From NCBI RefSeq assembly GCF_020099275.1, contig NZ_CP083646.1, positions 434,001 to 498,000 on the forward strand: 64,000 nt of DNA. The letters run 5' to 3'. Numbering within the stretch: the first letter of the stretch is position 1; every line of letters starts with the position of its first letter. This document shows positions 36,751-45,858 of the stretch, piece after piece. The position numbers and the translations under genes were made by a program. The notes under the pieces are model-generated. The model was not told where the DNA came from. It did not search any database and saw only the letters and a list, made by a program, of their open reading frames with translations. The DNA is from Corynebacterium falsenii. GTDB taxonomy: Bacteria > Actinomycetota > Actinomycetes > Mycobacteriales > Mycobacteriaceae.

Positions 36751-38151
36751 ATGCCGAGTAGAAGGAAGCACCCCGAGAGCGCTCCGTCTGAGAGGGAGGA
36801 GAACCGCCTGAAGGAGCTCGCCAGCGAGCCCGCCAAGTCCCTCGCCGTCCTCGTTGTCACAGCGGCCATGGTGGGCTTGGGAACGGGGTTCGTTGCCGCC
36901 GGGTTCCGTAAGACCCTCGACTATGCCGATGACATTCGCGGGGCCGTGCTGAACTGGACGGGCGATGTGGGGTGGTACGGAATCTTCATCGCCATCGCCG
37001 TGCCCGCTATCCTCACCGCCGCAGCCGCCGGCATGGTGCGCAGGTGGGAGCCTATCGCTGAGGGGTCTGGTATTCCCCGCGTGGAGGCCACCGTCCGCGG
37101 CGACGTGCCTCCCTCCCGAGTGCGCCTTCTCCCCGTAAAGTTCGTGGGCGGCGTGGCTGCGATCGGTAGCGGTCTGGCACTCGGCCGAGAGGGTCCGTCG
37201 GTGCACATGGGCGGCGCGGTGGCCACCATCCTGGGCCGCATCTTCCACACGAACAAAGCTGATCTGCGCCTGCTCATTGCCGCCGGTGCTGCGGCTGGCC
37301 TGACCACGGCGTTCTCCGCCCCTCTGGCGGGTGCCGTGTTCGTGCTCGAGGAATTGGTGAAAAAGTTCGAGGCCCGCATGACCGTGGCCGTGCTCACCGC
37401 GTCGGGTGGAGCATTCGTGGTGGTGCACCAAATGCTCGGCGATCAGGTGATGTTCCCGCTGCCTCCGGTGGAACCCGCGTCTCTCAAGCATGCGCCGGTG
37501 ATTCTCATCACGGGTCTGCTGGCGGGTGCTGTGGCGGTGTTCTACAACTCCTCGCTGATGCGGTTGTTGGCGATCGTCGATACTTCCCGCATCCCCGTGG
37601 AGCTGCGCGCCGCATTCATCGGCGGCATGGTCGGCTTGGTGGGGTGGTTCGCGCCGGACATGGTCGGTGGCGGCGACAACCTCACCTTCGGTGCTTTGCT
37701 CGGTCACGGCACTCTCGCGGTGGCGGTGGGCATTCTTGTCCTCCGGTTCGTGCTGGCTGTGGGGTCGTATCTCGCCTTGACGCCAGGAGGCTTGTTCGCC
37801 CCCATGCTCGTACTGGGTGCGGAAATCGGCGTGATCGTGAGCCTTGCGGCGAACTACGTGGTTCCGGGCAGTGCACCCCATCCCGGCACGTTGGCCATCA
37901 TGGGAATGGCCGCGTTCTTCGCCGCTAGTGTGCGTGCTCCGGTGACCGGCTTGGTGCTCACCACGGAGATGACCGGTGCCGTGTCGCTGCTGCCACCTCT
38001 GCTGGGCATCTGCGCTGCCTCCATTTTCGTGGCGGAGTTCTTCAAGGCCCAGCCGATTTACGATGCTCTGGCGGATCGTTCGGCACGCTTGGCCGAGCGG
38101 AATGAGAGAGCGCTCGATCAGCGGGAGAAGTCGGCGGACATTAGCGTGTAA
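36751..38151 (+). CDS. ClC family chloride channel/antiporter
   Basis: A 466-residue membrane protein with the ClC filter motifs GSGIP, GREGPSVHMGG with the gating Glu, and LTPGGLFAPMLVLG. A Glu in VFVLEELVKKFEARM matches the internal proton site of ClC exchangers, so a Cl-/H+ antiporter is more likely than a channel. Such exchangers support acid resistance in enteric bacteria. It is followed after 36 bases by a YhiM-like gene on the same strand. The Ser/Arg/Lys-rich N-terminus (first 20 residues) is cytoplasmic. Confidence 0.92.
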   Translation: MPSRRKHPESAPSEREENRLKELASEPAKSLAVLVVTAAMVGLGTGFVAAGFRKTLDYADDIRGAVLNWTGDVGWYGIFIAIAVPAILTAAAAGMVRRWEPIAEGSGIPRVEATVRGDVPPSRVRLLPVKFVGGVAAIGSGLALGREGPSVHMGGAVATILGRIFHTNKADLRLLIAAGAAAGLTTAFSAPLAGAVFVLEELVKKFEARMTVAVLTASGGAFVVVHQMLGDQVMFPLPPVEPASLKHAPVILITGLLAGAVAVFYNSSLMRLLAIVDTSRIPVELRAAFIGGMVGLVGWFAPDMVGGGDNLTFGALLGHGTLAVAVGILVLRFVLAVGSYLALTPGGLFAPMLVLGAEIGVIVSLAANYVVPGSAPHPGTLAIMGMAAFFAASVRAPVTGLVLTTEMTGAVSLLPPLLGICAASIFVAEFFKAQPIYDALADRSARLAERNERALDQREKSADISV

Positions 38152-38187
38152 AGAGCACACAGGGAGCACGCGCGAGAGGAGATCACG

Positions 38188-39237
38188 GTGAATAAGACCA
38201 TTAGCGTCATCTTTAGGCTCATTCCCCTGGCCATGGCTGTGTTTTGCGTGGGCTACGGTCTGTTCATCCTGAACTGGGGCAAGGACCCCGAGCGCATGGT
38301 GGCCGGCCCGGTCGTGACGGCTCTTGGTGCCATCTGCGTGGCACTGTTCTGCACGGCAGCCACGATCATCCGGCAAATTCTGGGAACCTACACCACCGCC
38401 GCGCGGTGGGGTTTGCCGATCCTGGGCTACATCATGGGCGTGGGCACCATCATCGTGGGCCTCGTGCTCGTGGGGCGGGCGGAGACCAATCAGCAATTCG
38501 TGGCCGCCCATGTGGTCACCGGCATCGGCTTCATTGCCTGTTGTGTCGCAACCGCCGCCACGTCCTCCACTAAGTTCACCCTGATTCCCCAGAACAGCAA
38601 GCACAAGCGGGTGGGTCACGTGCCGGACAATACGTTCAGCGTGGGTGCCGAGCGGGTGCTGGAATCTATCACCGTGATCAGCGCGGTGGTGCTGTGGGTG
38701 TGGGCCATTGTGCTGCTGTCGCAGGCATCCACGGAGCATGCTAAGGAGTTCATCGCCGGTCACGTGGTGGCCGGGCTGGCAGCGATCTGCACGTGCCTCA
38801 TCGCGCTGGTGAGCACCATCGTGCGGCAGATCCGCAACGTCTATACCGAGAAAGAAGCCGTGTTCTGGCCGTGGATGGTGCTGGGCGTAGCCACGGTGAT
38901 GCTCCTGTGGGGTCTGTACATGGCCATCGCCTACGTGGGATCGACTGTGCACGTCATCGGCTTCATCGTGATCGGCCTGTCCCTGGTGTGTTTCTCGATT
39001 TCGAGCAAGGTCATCCTGCTGGCGAAGCTGTGGTGGAAGAAATTCCCGCTGGCCAACCGCATTCCCATGATTCCCATTTTCACGGCGCTGGCCTGCTGCT
39101 TCCTCGCGTCGTTCATGTTCGAGCTGGCAACGACCACCCCGGATTTCTTTATCCCCGCCCGGGTGCTCATGGGCTTGGGCGCGGTGTGCTTCACCCTGTT
39201 TTCCATCGTCAGCATTCTGGAATCTGGGGCATCGTAG
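38188..39237 (+). CDS. YhiM-like (DUF2776) membrane protein
   Basis: A 349-residue protein of about ten helices arranged as two related halves. The opening NKTISVIFRLIPLAMAVFCV and the paired FVAAHVVTGIGFIACC / FIAGHVVAGLAAICTC segments resemble the E. coli YhiM family. YhiM is tied to acid and low-pH survival. The start is GTG with GGAG upstream. Pairing with a ClC antiporter supports a pH/ion homeostasis unit, but this is inferred. Confidence 0.7.
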   Translation: MNKTISVIFRLIPLAMAVFCVGYGLFILNWGKDPERMVAGPVVTALGAICVALFCTAATIIRQILGTYTTAARWGLPILGYIMGVGTIIVGLVLVGRAETNQQFVAAHVVTGIGFIACCVATAATSSTKFTLIPQNSKHKRVGHVPDNTFSVGAERVLESITVISAVVLWVWAIVLLSQASTEHAKEFIAGHVVAGLAAICTCLIALVSTIVRQIRNVYTEKEAVFWPWMVLGVATVMLLWGLYMAIAYVGSTVHVIGFIVIGLSLVCFSISSKVILLAKLWWKKFPLANRIPMIPIFTALACCFLASFMFELATTTPDFFIPARVLMGLGAVCFTLFSIVSILESGAS

Positions 39238-39304
39238 GACGCGGCCCATCACACCGCACCCGGCACCTGCTGTGCGCACCACACGTGCTGTCCAGCCCCG
39301 CCGC

Positions 39305-39310
39305 TAAGAT
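39305..39310 (+). promoter_or_regulatory. Candidate -10 for a leaderless SbnA-like gene
   Basis: TAAGAT ends seven bases before ATG 39318. No ribosome site is present, in line with a leaderless transcript. Confidence 0.4.
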
Positions 39311-39317
39311 GGCATAT

Positions 39318-40382
39318 ATGCCTTTAGCACATTATTCTGGCGTGTCCGCGCTGCTCGGAAACACTCCACTGGTCGAACTTCCGCGCCTTGCGGAGGTGGT
39401 GGCTCGCGCAGCCGGTGGAACTGGTGCCACCTCATCTCCCACCCCTTCTGTCGCTCCATTTCGCCTGTGGGCGAAGCTTGAGCAGTTCAACCCCGGCGGT
39501 TCCGCAAAGGATCGTACTGCCGCGGCTCTCGTGGAGGCCGCCATTGCGCAGGGGCTCATCGATCCCACCTCACCCGTAACGCTCGTGGAATCCAGCTCCG
39601 GAAACCTCGGCATCGCCCTAGCCCGCCAGGCTCTGCTCCGCGGTTGGGAGTTTCACTGCGTGGTCGACCCCCGCGTCAATTCCGCCACCATCGCCACGAT
39701 GGAAGCCCTCGGCGCCACGGTCGATAAGATCACCAGCCCCGACCCCGAGACCGGCGATTGGCTTGCCGCCAGGCGCGCCCGTGTGCAGGAGCTCCTCACC
39801 GACATCCCGCACGCCATCAACCTAGATCAGTACTCCAACCGCGCCGCCTTCACCGCCCACTGCGATGGCACCATGACGGAGATCCTCCGCGACCTCGGCC
39901 ACGCCCCGGACTGGTTGTTCGTGGCGATGAGCACTACCGGCACCATCGGTGGTTGCCTGCGCAAACTCGCCGACGTCGGCGCCACCACCCATAGCGTGGG
40001 CGTAGATGCTTTCGGCTCGGTCCTGTTCGGCGGCACCCGCGCCACACGCCTGCTCCCGGGGTTCGGTGCGGGGGTGATTCCGAAACTCTCCGAGGAGGTC
40101 ACCCCCACGGAGATCATGCGCATCCACGACCTCGATTCCGTCATCGGCGCCCGCGTACTCGCGCGCACGGAGGGCATCCTGCCGGGCGCGTCTGGCGGCG
40201 CGGTTGTCTCCGCACTATTGCAGGCAGCGCCCGCGATCGAGCCGGGCTCGGACGTGGTGATGGTCCTCCACGATGGCGGCGCAAACTACCTCGACACCAT
40301 CTATAACGACGCCTGGGTGGAACACAACCTTGATAGCTCCGCCACGCTCATCGAGCGTCGCGTACGGGAGGTCGTGGGCTAA
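39318..40382 (+). CDS. SbnA-like PLP-dependent synthase (cysteine synthase superfamily)
   Basis: A 354-residue fold-type II PLP enzyme. The PLP Lys64 lies in NPGGSAKDRTA, the phosphate/substrate loop reads VESSSGNLGIALA and the C-terminal Gly loop reads EGILPGASGGAVV. The SSSGN motif instead of TSGNTG is typical of SbnA-type enzymes, which join O-phosphoserine with glutamate on the path to 2,3-diaminopropionate. The stop overlaps the next start as TAATG, so both proteins are coupled. No SbnB-like dehydrogenase gene was found in the window, which leaves the product open. ATG 39309 is an alternative start. Confidence 0.75.
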   Translation: MPLAHYSGVSALLGNTPLVELPRLAEVVARAAGGTGATSSPTPSVAPFRLWAKLEQFNPGGSAKDRTAAALVEAAIAQGLIDPTSPVTLVESSSGNLGIALARQALLRGWEFHCVVDPRVNSATIATMEALGATVDKITSPDPETGDWLAARRARVQELLTDIPHAINLDQYSNRAAFTAHCDGTMTEILRDLGHAPDWLFVAMSTTGTIGGCLRKLADVGATTHSVGVDAFGSVLFGGTRATRLLPGFGAGVIPKLSEEVTPTEIMRIHDLDSVIGARVLARTEGILPGASGGAVVSALLQAAPAIEPGSDVVMVLHDGGANYLDTIYNDAWVEHNLDSSATLIERRVREVVG

Positions 40383-43291
40383 TGCGCATTGGCATTATCG
40401 GCGGCGGCCCTCGGGCACTTTGGGCCGTGGAACTGCTTGTTTCTCTCGCTCGACGCCCCACCGCACCCCACATCATCATTGATCTGTGGGACCCACAGGA
40501 TCCCGGTGCCGGATGGGTGTACCGCGCGGATCAGCCACTGTGCTGGCGCCTCAATGCGCCCGCGTCCATCGTCACCACCGCTGCAGGTGATCTGACGGAC
40601 TGGATGGATGAGCGCGGCCTGCCGAAGGAAAACTTTCCACCACGCGCCGTGGTGGGCCAGTTTTTGAGTGAGAGCTGGGGCTACGTTGTGGCGTCGGCAC
40701 CCGACAACGTGCAGATCAACCACCGTAAGCAGAAGGTGGAGACCGTGGATCCGGCCGAGGGTGGCCGCTGGGTGATCAACGGCGGCGAGGAGGTCGATCG
40801 GCTGCTCATTGCGACCGGGCACGCGCGGCAGTGGGACGGTGCGCTGAGCGAGGCGGAGGCCGGAACGCCCGTGGTCAGGCCGTACGGCGCGCCGGGGTTG
40901 GAGACCATCGGCGCAGGTGACAGGGTGTGCGTGCGTGGTGCGGCGTTGACGTTCATTGACGTGTGCCTGGCGCTCACCGAGGGCAGGGGCGGGCGGTTCA
41001 TGGAGCAGGCGGGCGCTGGAGCCGGCGCAGGAACCAGTGGTCTGCGCTACGAGCCGAGTGGCGAGGAACCCGCGGAGATCGTGGTGTACAGCCGGTCGGG
41101 GCGGTTCATGGAGGTCAAGCCGGAGCCGGGCAGCGCGCTGCACAACCTGCCGATTCCCAGTGTGGAGGCGCTCTCGGATGAGATCAGGGGTGCCAAGGAC
41201 GTGGCGACGATTCGGCGGGCGCTGACTGTGGCGTCGGGTGAGTTGCTGACTCAGGCGGGCGGTAGCGCAGACGCTGCTGCTATTGCTGATATTGCTGCGG
41301 TGCTCGACGGCACGGATGGAAGCGATGACCCAGTACGCGACCTGCGGCGATCCCTCGACGTGGTGCGGGGGCTGGCGCAACCCTCGGCCGCGTGGGCGGT
41401 GGGCGAGGCGTGGCGCCGGCTGTATCCGGCGATCGTGGAGCGGATGAGTTACCGCCACCTGGACGGCTTCGCGGAACTGGCGCGCCGCCTCGAGCGGGTG
41501 GGTTTCGGACCGCCTGCGGTGACGAGCGCCCGGGTGCTGGCCGTGATCGATGAAGGGCTGGTGCGCGTGGCCGATGGGCCGAGCGTCGGGGAGGAGCCGA
41601 GCGCGCTGGACACGGCAGACGTGACGGTCGATGCGGTCATCCCGCCACCCGGTGTGCAGCCGGGCACGATCGTCGCCGACCTGGTCGCCCGCGGTGTGAT
41701 CGGACGGACGCCCTGGGGCACTCTGGACCTCAACCGGGATGCGACGGTGCCTGGCCACCCCAGCCTCGCCGTCATCGGGCGGGACGCCGAAGGTACCGTC
41801 CTCGGACACGACACCCTCAACCGAACGATGCACCCCGAACTGAAGAAATGGAGCGCAGGAGTGATGACAACCGAGGCGAGCCACGCCACCCCGCAGGCCG
41901 GGATGCACGGCACCCCGCCGCTGACCGCGCGGCTCGAGCCGTGGATGGAACGACTCGCAGCTAACCCGGCGCAGGTCGCACAGCTCGTGGCGGACTACGA
42001 CTCGCCGGTCAACGTGCTGTACCCGCAGGTGCTGCCGCGCAACGCCGCAGAGCTTGTGGATGCCGGTGCCGAGCGCGGTGTGGATGTGCGGGTGTTCTTC
42101 GCCCGCAAGGCCAATAAGGGGCTGAGCTTCGTGGACGCCGCCCGGGATGCTGGGCACGGCGTGGACGTGGCCAGCGAGCGGGAGTTGCTGCAGGTGCTGG
42201 ACCGCGGCGTGGCACCGGAGAAAATGATCCTCAGTGCGGCGGTGAAGCCCGAGCGGCTGCTGAACGAGGCTGTGCGCGCCGGGGTGCCCATCAGCGTGGA
42301 TAACGTTGCTGAACTGCGGGCTATCCAGCGGATCGCCCGTGAGCTGGGGGTCACCGCGCCGGTGGTTCCCCGGGTCGCGCCGGACCCTGCGGTGCTGCCG
42401 CCGACCCGCTTCGGCGAGTTGGCGGGCACATGGCAGGAGGTCATCGACGGCCTGCCGACTGAAGGTGCTGGGACTGAAGGCACTGGCGTCCGGATCGTCG
42501 GCGTGCACATGCACCTGCACGGATACTCCGCATCGGATCGCCGGGTGGCTCTGGCCGACGCTGTTCATGTCGTCGACGTCGCCACGTCGGCCGGTCATGC
42601 AGTCGAGTTCATCGACTTGGGCGGCGGCGTGCCCATGAGCTACCTCGATAGTGATGGGGAATGGGAGACCTTCCAGCAACGCATCGCTGAGCAGCGCTCG
42701 GGCGGGTCCGTGTTCACGTGGAAGGCCGATCCGCTGACGAACGTGTACCCCTTCAGGCAGTCGCCGGTGCGCGGGCAGTGGCTCGGCGAGCTCCTGGACG
42801 GGGCGGTGCCGGGGCTGGGAACCACGGCGGCGGATGCCCTGCGCAGCCGGAACTTGCGCCTGCACATGGAACCGGGGCGCAGCATCCTCGATGGCGGCGG
42901 CGTGATCGTGGCGCGGGTGGCGTTCGTCAAGCAGCGCAGCGATGGGGAGAACCTGGTTGGGCTCGAGATGAACCGCACACAGTGCCGTACCACGGCCGAT
43001 GACATCCTGGTCGATCCGCTCCTCGTCCGTGCAGAGGGTGCCGGTGCTGGCGATCCCTTCGAGGGTTTCCTCGTGGGTGCCTACTGCATCGAGGATGAGG
43101 TGATTGTCCGCCGCCGCATGGTCTTCCCGCAGGGCGTGTGCCCGGGAGATTTCTTGCTGATCCCCAACACTGCTGGGTACTTCATGCACATTCTGGAGAG
43201 TGCGTCGCACCAGATCCCGTTGGCGAAGAATGTCTGGATTGCAGACGACGGCGACGATGCCACGATCATGCTGGACGATATCGACGCCTAG
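40382..43291 (+). CDS. Fused FAD/NAD(P)-binding domain and type III PLP decarboxylase
   Basis: The 969-residue product has two domains. Residues 1 to about 490 open with GIIGGGPRALWAVELL and resemble FAD-NAD(P)-binding (NAD_binding_9) proteins; the conserved APASIVTT and LLIATGHARQ segments are present. Residues about 505-969 form a DapDC/ornithine-decarboxylase type enzyme: PLP Lys576 in FFARKANKG, GVHMHLHGYS, FIDLGGGVP, Glu830 in HMEPGRS and Cys920 in GVCPGDFLLIPNTAGY. Siderophore pathways use such decarboxylases on diamino acids or their conjugates. The coupled SbnA-like gene supports a diaminopropionate/diaminoethane-type product. Alternatively it belongs to an unknown natural product. 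A regulator or exporter is not adjacent. Confidence 0.8.
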   Translation: MRIGIIGGGPRALWAVELLVSLARRPTAPHIIIDLWDPQDPGAGWVYRADQPLCWRLNAPASIVTTAAGDLTDWMDERGLPKENFPPRAVVGQFLSESWGYVVASAPDNVQINHRKQKVETVDPAEGGRWVINGGEEVDRLLIATGHARQWDGALSEAEAGTPVVRPYGAPGLETIGAGDRVCVRGAALTFIDVCLALTEGRGGRFMEQAGAGAGAGTSGLRYEPSGEEPAEIVVYSRSGRFMEVKPEPGSALHNLPIPSVEALSDEIRGAKDVATIRRALTVASGELLTQAGGSADAAAIADIAAVLDGTDGSDDPVRDLRRSLDVVRGLAQPSAAWAVGEAWRRLYPAIVERMSYRHLDGFAELARRLERVGFGPPAVTSARVLAVIDEGLVRVADGPSVGEEPSALDTADVTVDAVIPPPGVQPGTIVADLVARGVIGRTPWGTLDLNRDATVPGHPSLAVIGRDAEGTVLGHDTLNRTMHPELKKWSAGVMTTEASHATPQAGMHGTPPLTARLEPWMERLAANPAQVAQLVADYDSPVNVLYPQVLPRNAAELVDAGAERGVDVRVFFARKANKGLSFVDAARDAGHGVDVASERELLQVLDRGVAPEKMILSAAVKPERLLNEAVRAGVPISVDNVAELRAIQRIARELGVTAPVVPRVAPDPAVLPPTRFGELAGTWQEVIDGLPTEGAGTEGTGVRIVGVHMHLHGYSASDRRVALADAVHVVDVATSAGHAVEFIDLGGGVPMSYLDSDGEWETFQQRIAEQRSGGSVFTWKADPLTNVYPFRQSPVRGQWLGELLDGAVPGLGTTAADALRSRNLRLHMEPGRSILDGGGVIVARVAFVKQRSDGENLVGLEMNRTQCRTTADDILVDPLLVRAEGAGAGDPFEGFLVGAYCIEDEVIVRRRMVFPQGVCPGDFLLIPNTAGYFMHILESASHQIPLAKNVWIADDGDDATIMLDDIDA

Positions 43292-43442
43292 CGGGAATTT
43301 CTCGGGCTCCTCCCAGCCTGCCAACTGGCACGCCTCATGTCTGAGGAATGACCGTGACCAGCATACTTGCTGCCCTCTTATTGAAAACGTGAACGCTGCT
43401 GAAAACCAACTTCGATAAGTAGCCTGATCTGCATATTTCTAT

Positions 43443-43465
43443 TATTGAATATCAATTGAAAATCA
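43443..43465. promoter_or_regulatory. Candidate Zur operator upstream of the His-rich peptide
   Basis: The AT-rich stretch contains TTGAATATCAA followed directly by TTGAAAATCA, two TTGA...TCA half-site pairs resembling actinobacterial Zur boxes built around TGAAAATNATTTTCA. It lies about 60-80 bases before ATG 43525. The assignment is by resemblance plus the zinc-related genes. Confidence 0.4.
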
Positions 43466-43524
43466 GTAAGATGTAGTCAGACGATAGGGCATAAGCGCCC
43501 ACCGCTACCCAAGGAGGATTCATC

Positions 43525-43668
43525 ATGAGCTGCACCACCCACGAGAACCACGAGCACCAGCACGGCCCGAACTGCGGCCACGTGGCGATCCCCCACGGTG
43601 ACCACGTGGACTACATCCACGATGGTCACCGCCACGCCCAGCACGAGGACCACTGGGACGAGCACTAA
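43525..43668 (+). CDS. Histidine-rich metal-binding peptide
   Basis: A 47-residue ORF starting eight bases after AAGGAGG. It has 13 His, 2 Cys and many Asp/Glu, spaced as HxH, HxxH and HGxH (HENHEHQHGPNCGH, IPHGDHVDYIHDGHRH). No membrane segment. Peptides of this type occur near zinc-uptake genes in corynebacteria and are often misnamed zinc transporter permease. A role as zinc buffer or chaperone is likely. It is convergent with the AztD-like gene. Confidence 0.75.
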   Translation: MSCTTHENHEHQHGPNCGHVAIPHGDHVDYIHDGHRHAQHEDHWDEH

Positions 43669-43688
43669 AGTTCGCTAGCCACTGAAAG

Positions 43689-44999
43689 CTAGCCACTGAC
43701 ACCGGTGAGCTCATTGAGCTGAGCCGGTGTCGTTGCCGTTGCGGTCACTTTTCCGGTTGCGATATCTACCGCGTGGATCTTGTTGGCGGCCGGTTCCGTG
43801 ACATAAGCCGTTGCACCCTGGACGAATAGCGTCGGCCGGGCCTCCTGCCACTTCAGCGGCTCCACCCACTGCTTCACCACGGGATAAGTCCCCGTGATGC
43901 TACCGGTCGCGGGGTCGATTTTCTTCAGCGTACCGGCGTCGGTCAAGACCAACGCCTCGCCGTGGGGACCGCGAGCGAGGGAGCGGAAGCTGTAACTCGC
44001 GCCGAGGTCCACGAGCCGCAGCTCGCCGGTCTGCGTGTTCGTCAGCGAGATGCGCGTGGGTTGCTCGCGTTCCTTCGGCTCCTTCTGGGTTTTATAATCG
44101 CCCAGCACGACGGGGGAGACGGGGCTGCCGGCCTGATTGCCGATGCGGCCGAAGGAATCGGGGCTGGTGACCTTGGTGAACGAGCCGCCGTTATCGGAGG
44201 GGCGATAGATCAGCACGCCGTCCTCGCAGCCTACGGTGATCACTCCGTTCGCGGCTGTTGCCTCGCCGTGCACGCCCGGGCAGTTGTCGGCGCGGGCGAT
44301 TTCCTTGTTCTTGGCGTCCACGGCGAGGACCGAGTGGCGTTCATCTTCGGTGCCTTCGGTGTGCAGCATCCCGCCGTTGTCGCTGAGCGGCACGGCAACT
44401 CCATGGTGAGGGGTGATCGTGGCGATATCCTGCGCCTTTGCCAGTTTCCTGTGCTGGTAGGCGCGGTTGAAGTCGCCGATGCGGAGTTCCTGGATGCTGC
44501 CATCGCGGTCGCCGAAGAGCAGGGTGCGGCCGCCGTGGTTGACCACGTGCCCGGGCTTGGCCGCGGCGTAGGTGGTCTCGGTGAGCTGTGGCGGCATCGT
44601 GTAGCTGTGCGAGTGGTCGCCGTGGGGTTGGGTCCACGTGCCGGTATCGTGCGCGCGGAAGCCGTCTTGGGTGGAGACGAGCACGGTGCGGCCGTCGCCG
44701 ACGGGATTGAGGCGGTTGAAGCCATCGAGCTTCGTGTCGTCGATGACGCGGAGGGTGGCGGCATCGAGGGTCAGGAGCCCTCCATCGTAGGTGGCCACGA
44801 GCCGCGGGCTGGGGCCAGCTGCTTCCTGCGGTGTGCGTTCGGGCTGGTGGGTCGTTGTTTCCGACGCCGCCAGGGATCCTTCCGTGGACTGAGCAGACGG
44901 GGAAGAAGAGTCTGCGCTGCAGGCAGTGAGCGAGAGTGCTGCGATGCTGGTGAGGGTAGTAATGGCGGCAAGGGCGTGCCGGGTGGGGGAATGGTTCAT
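43689..44999 (-). CDS. aztD: AztD-like zinc metallochaperone lipoprotein
   Basis: A 436-residue secreted lipoprotein (ALSLTACSADSS lipobox). A Ser/Thr/Pro linker is followed by a beta-propeller-type domain. The His loop WTQPHGDHSHSYTMPP, DNCPGVHGEATAANG and GNQAGSPVSPVVLGDYK match AztD zinc chaperones, which hand Zn to the substrate-binding protein AztC of a zinc ABC importer. AztABC genes are not in the window. AAGGAGGATC precedes the ATG. Zinc-dependent control by Zur is expected but no strong box was found directly upstream. Confidence 0.78.
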   Translation of the reverse strand: MNHSPTRHALAAITTLTSIAALSLTACSADSSSPSAQSTEGSLAASETTTHQPERTPQEAAGPSPRLVATYDGGLLTLDAATLRVIDDTKLDGFNRLNPVGDGRTVLVSTQDGFRAHDTGTWTQPHGDHSHSYTMPPQLTETTYAAAKPGHVVNHGGRTLLFGDRDGSIQELRIGDFNRAYQHRKLAKAQDIATITPHHGVAVPLSDNGGMLHTEGTEDERHSVLAVDAKNKEIARADNCPGVHGEATAANGVITVGCEDGVLIYRPSDNGGSFTKVTSPDSFGRIGNQAGSPVSPVVLGDYKTQKEPKEREQPTRISLTNTQTGELRLVDLGASYSFRSLARGPHGEALVLTDAGTLKKIDPATGSITGTYPVVKQWVEPLKWQEARPTLFVQGATAYVTEPAANKIHAVDIATGKVTATATTPAQLNELTGVSG

Positions 45000-45222
45000 G
45001 ATCCTCCTTGAGATAGCTGCGGGGCGCGTGCAGGCCCCGCGCCTTAATGGAAAGAGTTATCAACAAGAAGGATAAGGCATGAGACGCCTTAACGGAAATG
45101 AAATCCAATAAGCTGATGGGGTTGTGGAGAACTGGGAGGCTGACCCCCGGATTTTCACAGTGGTCACACCAGTTACATGCGGTAACATGGCAGACCGAAC
45201 AACCGCGAAAGGAGTCCCTGCA

Positions 45223-45825
45223 GTGACCTACCCGAACAATTCCAACAACAATTACGGTGATTACGGCCGCGAGGACCGCTACGACGACTACAACGAGTAC
45301 GACCAGACTCGCCAGTATCAGCAGCCCTATTCCCAGGGCTCGCAGGGTTACAACCAAAGTTATGGCCAGAATTACAGCCAGAACTACAGCCAGGCGGGTT
45401 ACGAGGAAAAGGGTCTGCTCGCTGGCCGCTTCGACGGCAAGAAGGTTGCCGTTAACCTCGTTATCTTCGCCATTCTCGCAGGCGCCATCACGTTCGCAGT
45501 GGTGTTTATCGTGGATCTGCTGGTTGGCTTGCTGCCCGACGAGACGTCCGGCGGGGTTGGCACGGCAGTCATGGCCGGAGTGGTTGCGGGCGTGATCGGC
45601 GTGCTGGTCGGCCTGCTATACATTCCAGTCTCGGGTACGGGTAACGAGCACATGTTCGGCCTCGCAGTGATTGCCCTGGCTGTGGTGGCGGCCGTGCTGT
45701 GGGTCGTTCTTGGCGGCCTGCTGCAGGGCGACTGGCGCACGCTGGTCACCCTGGCGGGCATCATCTGTACCGCTGCGGTGGCGTACACCACGCCGTCACG
45801 CATCGAGGCTGCGGCTGTTCGCTAA
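45223..45825 (+). CDS. Four-helix membrane protein with Tyr/Gln/Asn-rich N-terminus
   Basis: A 200-residue protein. The first 70 residues are a low-complexity Tyr/Asn/Gln/Gly/Ser region (NNNYGDYGREDRYDDYNEY, SYGQNYSQNYS). Four membrane helices follow, linked by short loops. GTG 45223 is chosen because AAAGGAG lies eight bases before it; the frame is open to 45124. No firm family. The prion-like composition of the N-terminus suggests a disordered cytoplasmic segment. Confidence 0.7.
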   Translation: MTYPNNSNNNYGDYGREDRYDDYNEYDQTRQYQQPYSQGSQGYNQSYGQNYSQNYSQAGYEEKGLLAGRFDGKKVAVNLVIFAILAGAITFAVVFIVDLLVGLLPDETSGGVGTAVMAGVVAGVIGVLVGLLYIPVSGTGNEHMFGLAVIALAVVAAVLWVVLGGLLQGDWRTLVTLAGIICTAAVAYTTPSRIEAAAVR

Positions 45826-45858
45826 TCGCCGCACCTCCTTCAGCCGGTTCGGCTGGTC

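Noticed and set aside
36490..39282. A 930-codon ORF opposite the ClC and YhiM-like genes
   Set aside because: The translation is His/Arg/Gln-rich with no fold, and it lies antisense to two well-supported membrane proteins.
40379..43324. A 981-codon ORF antisense to the bimodular FAD/decarboxylase gene
   Set aside because: Composition (His/Arg/Pro-rich) is that of a shadow frame, while the plus strand has clear PLP-enzyme motifs.
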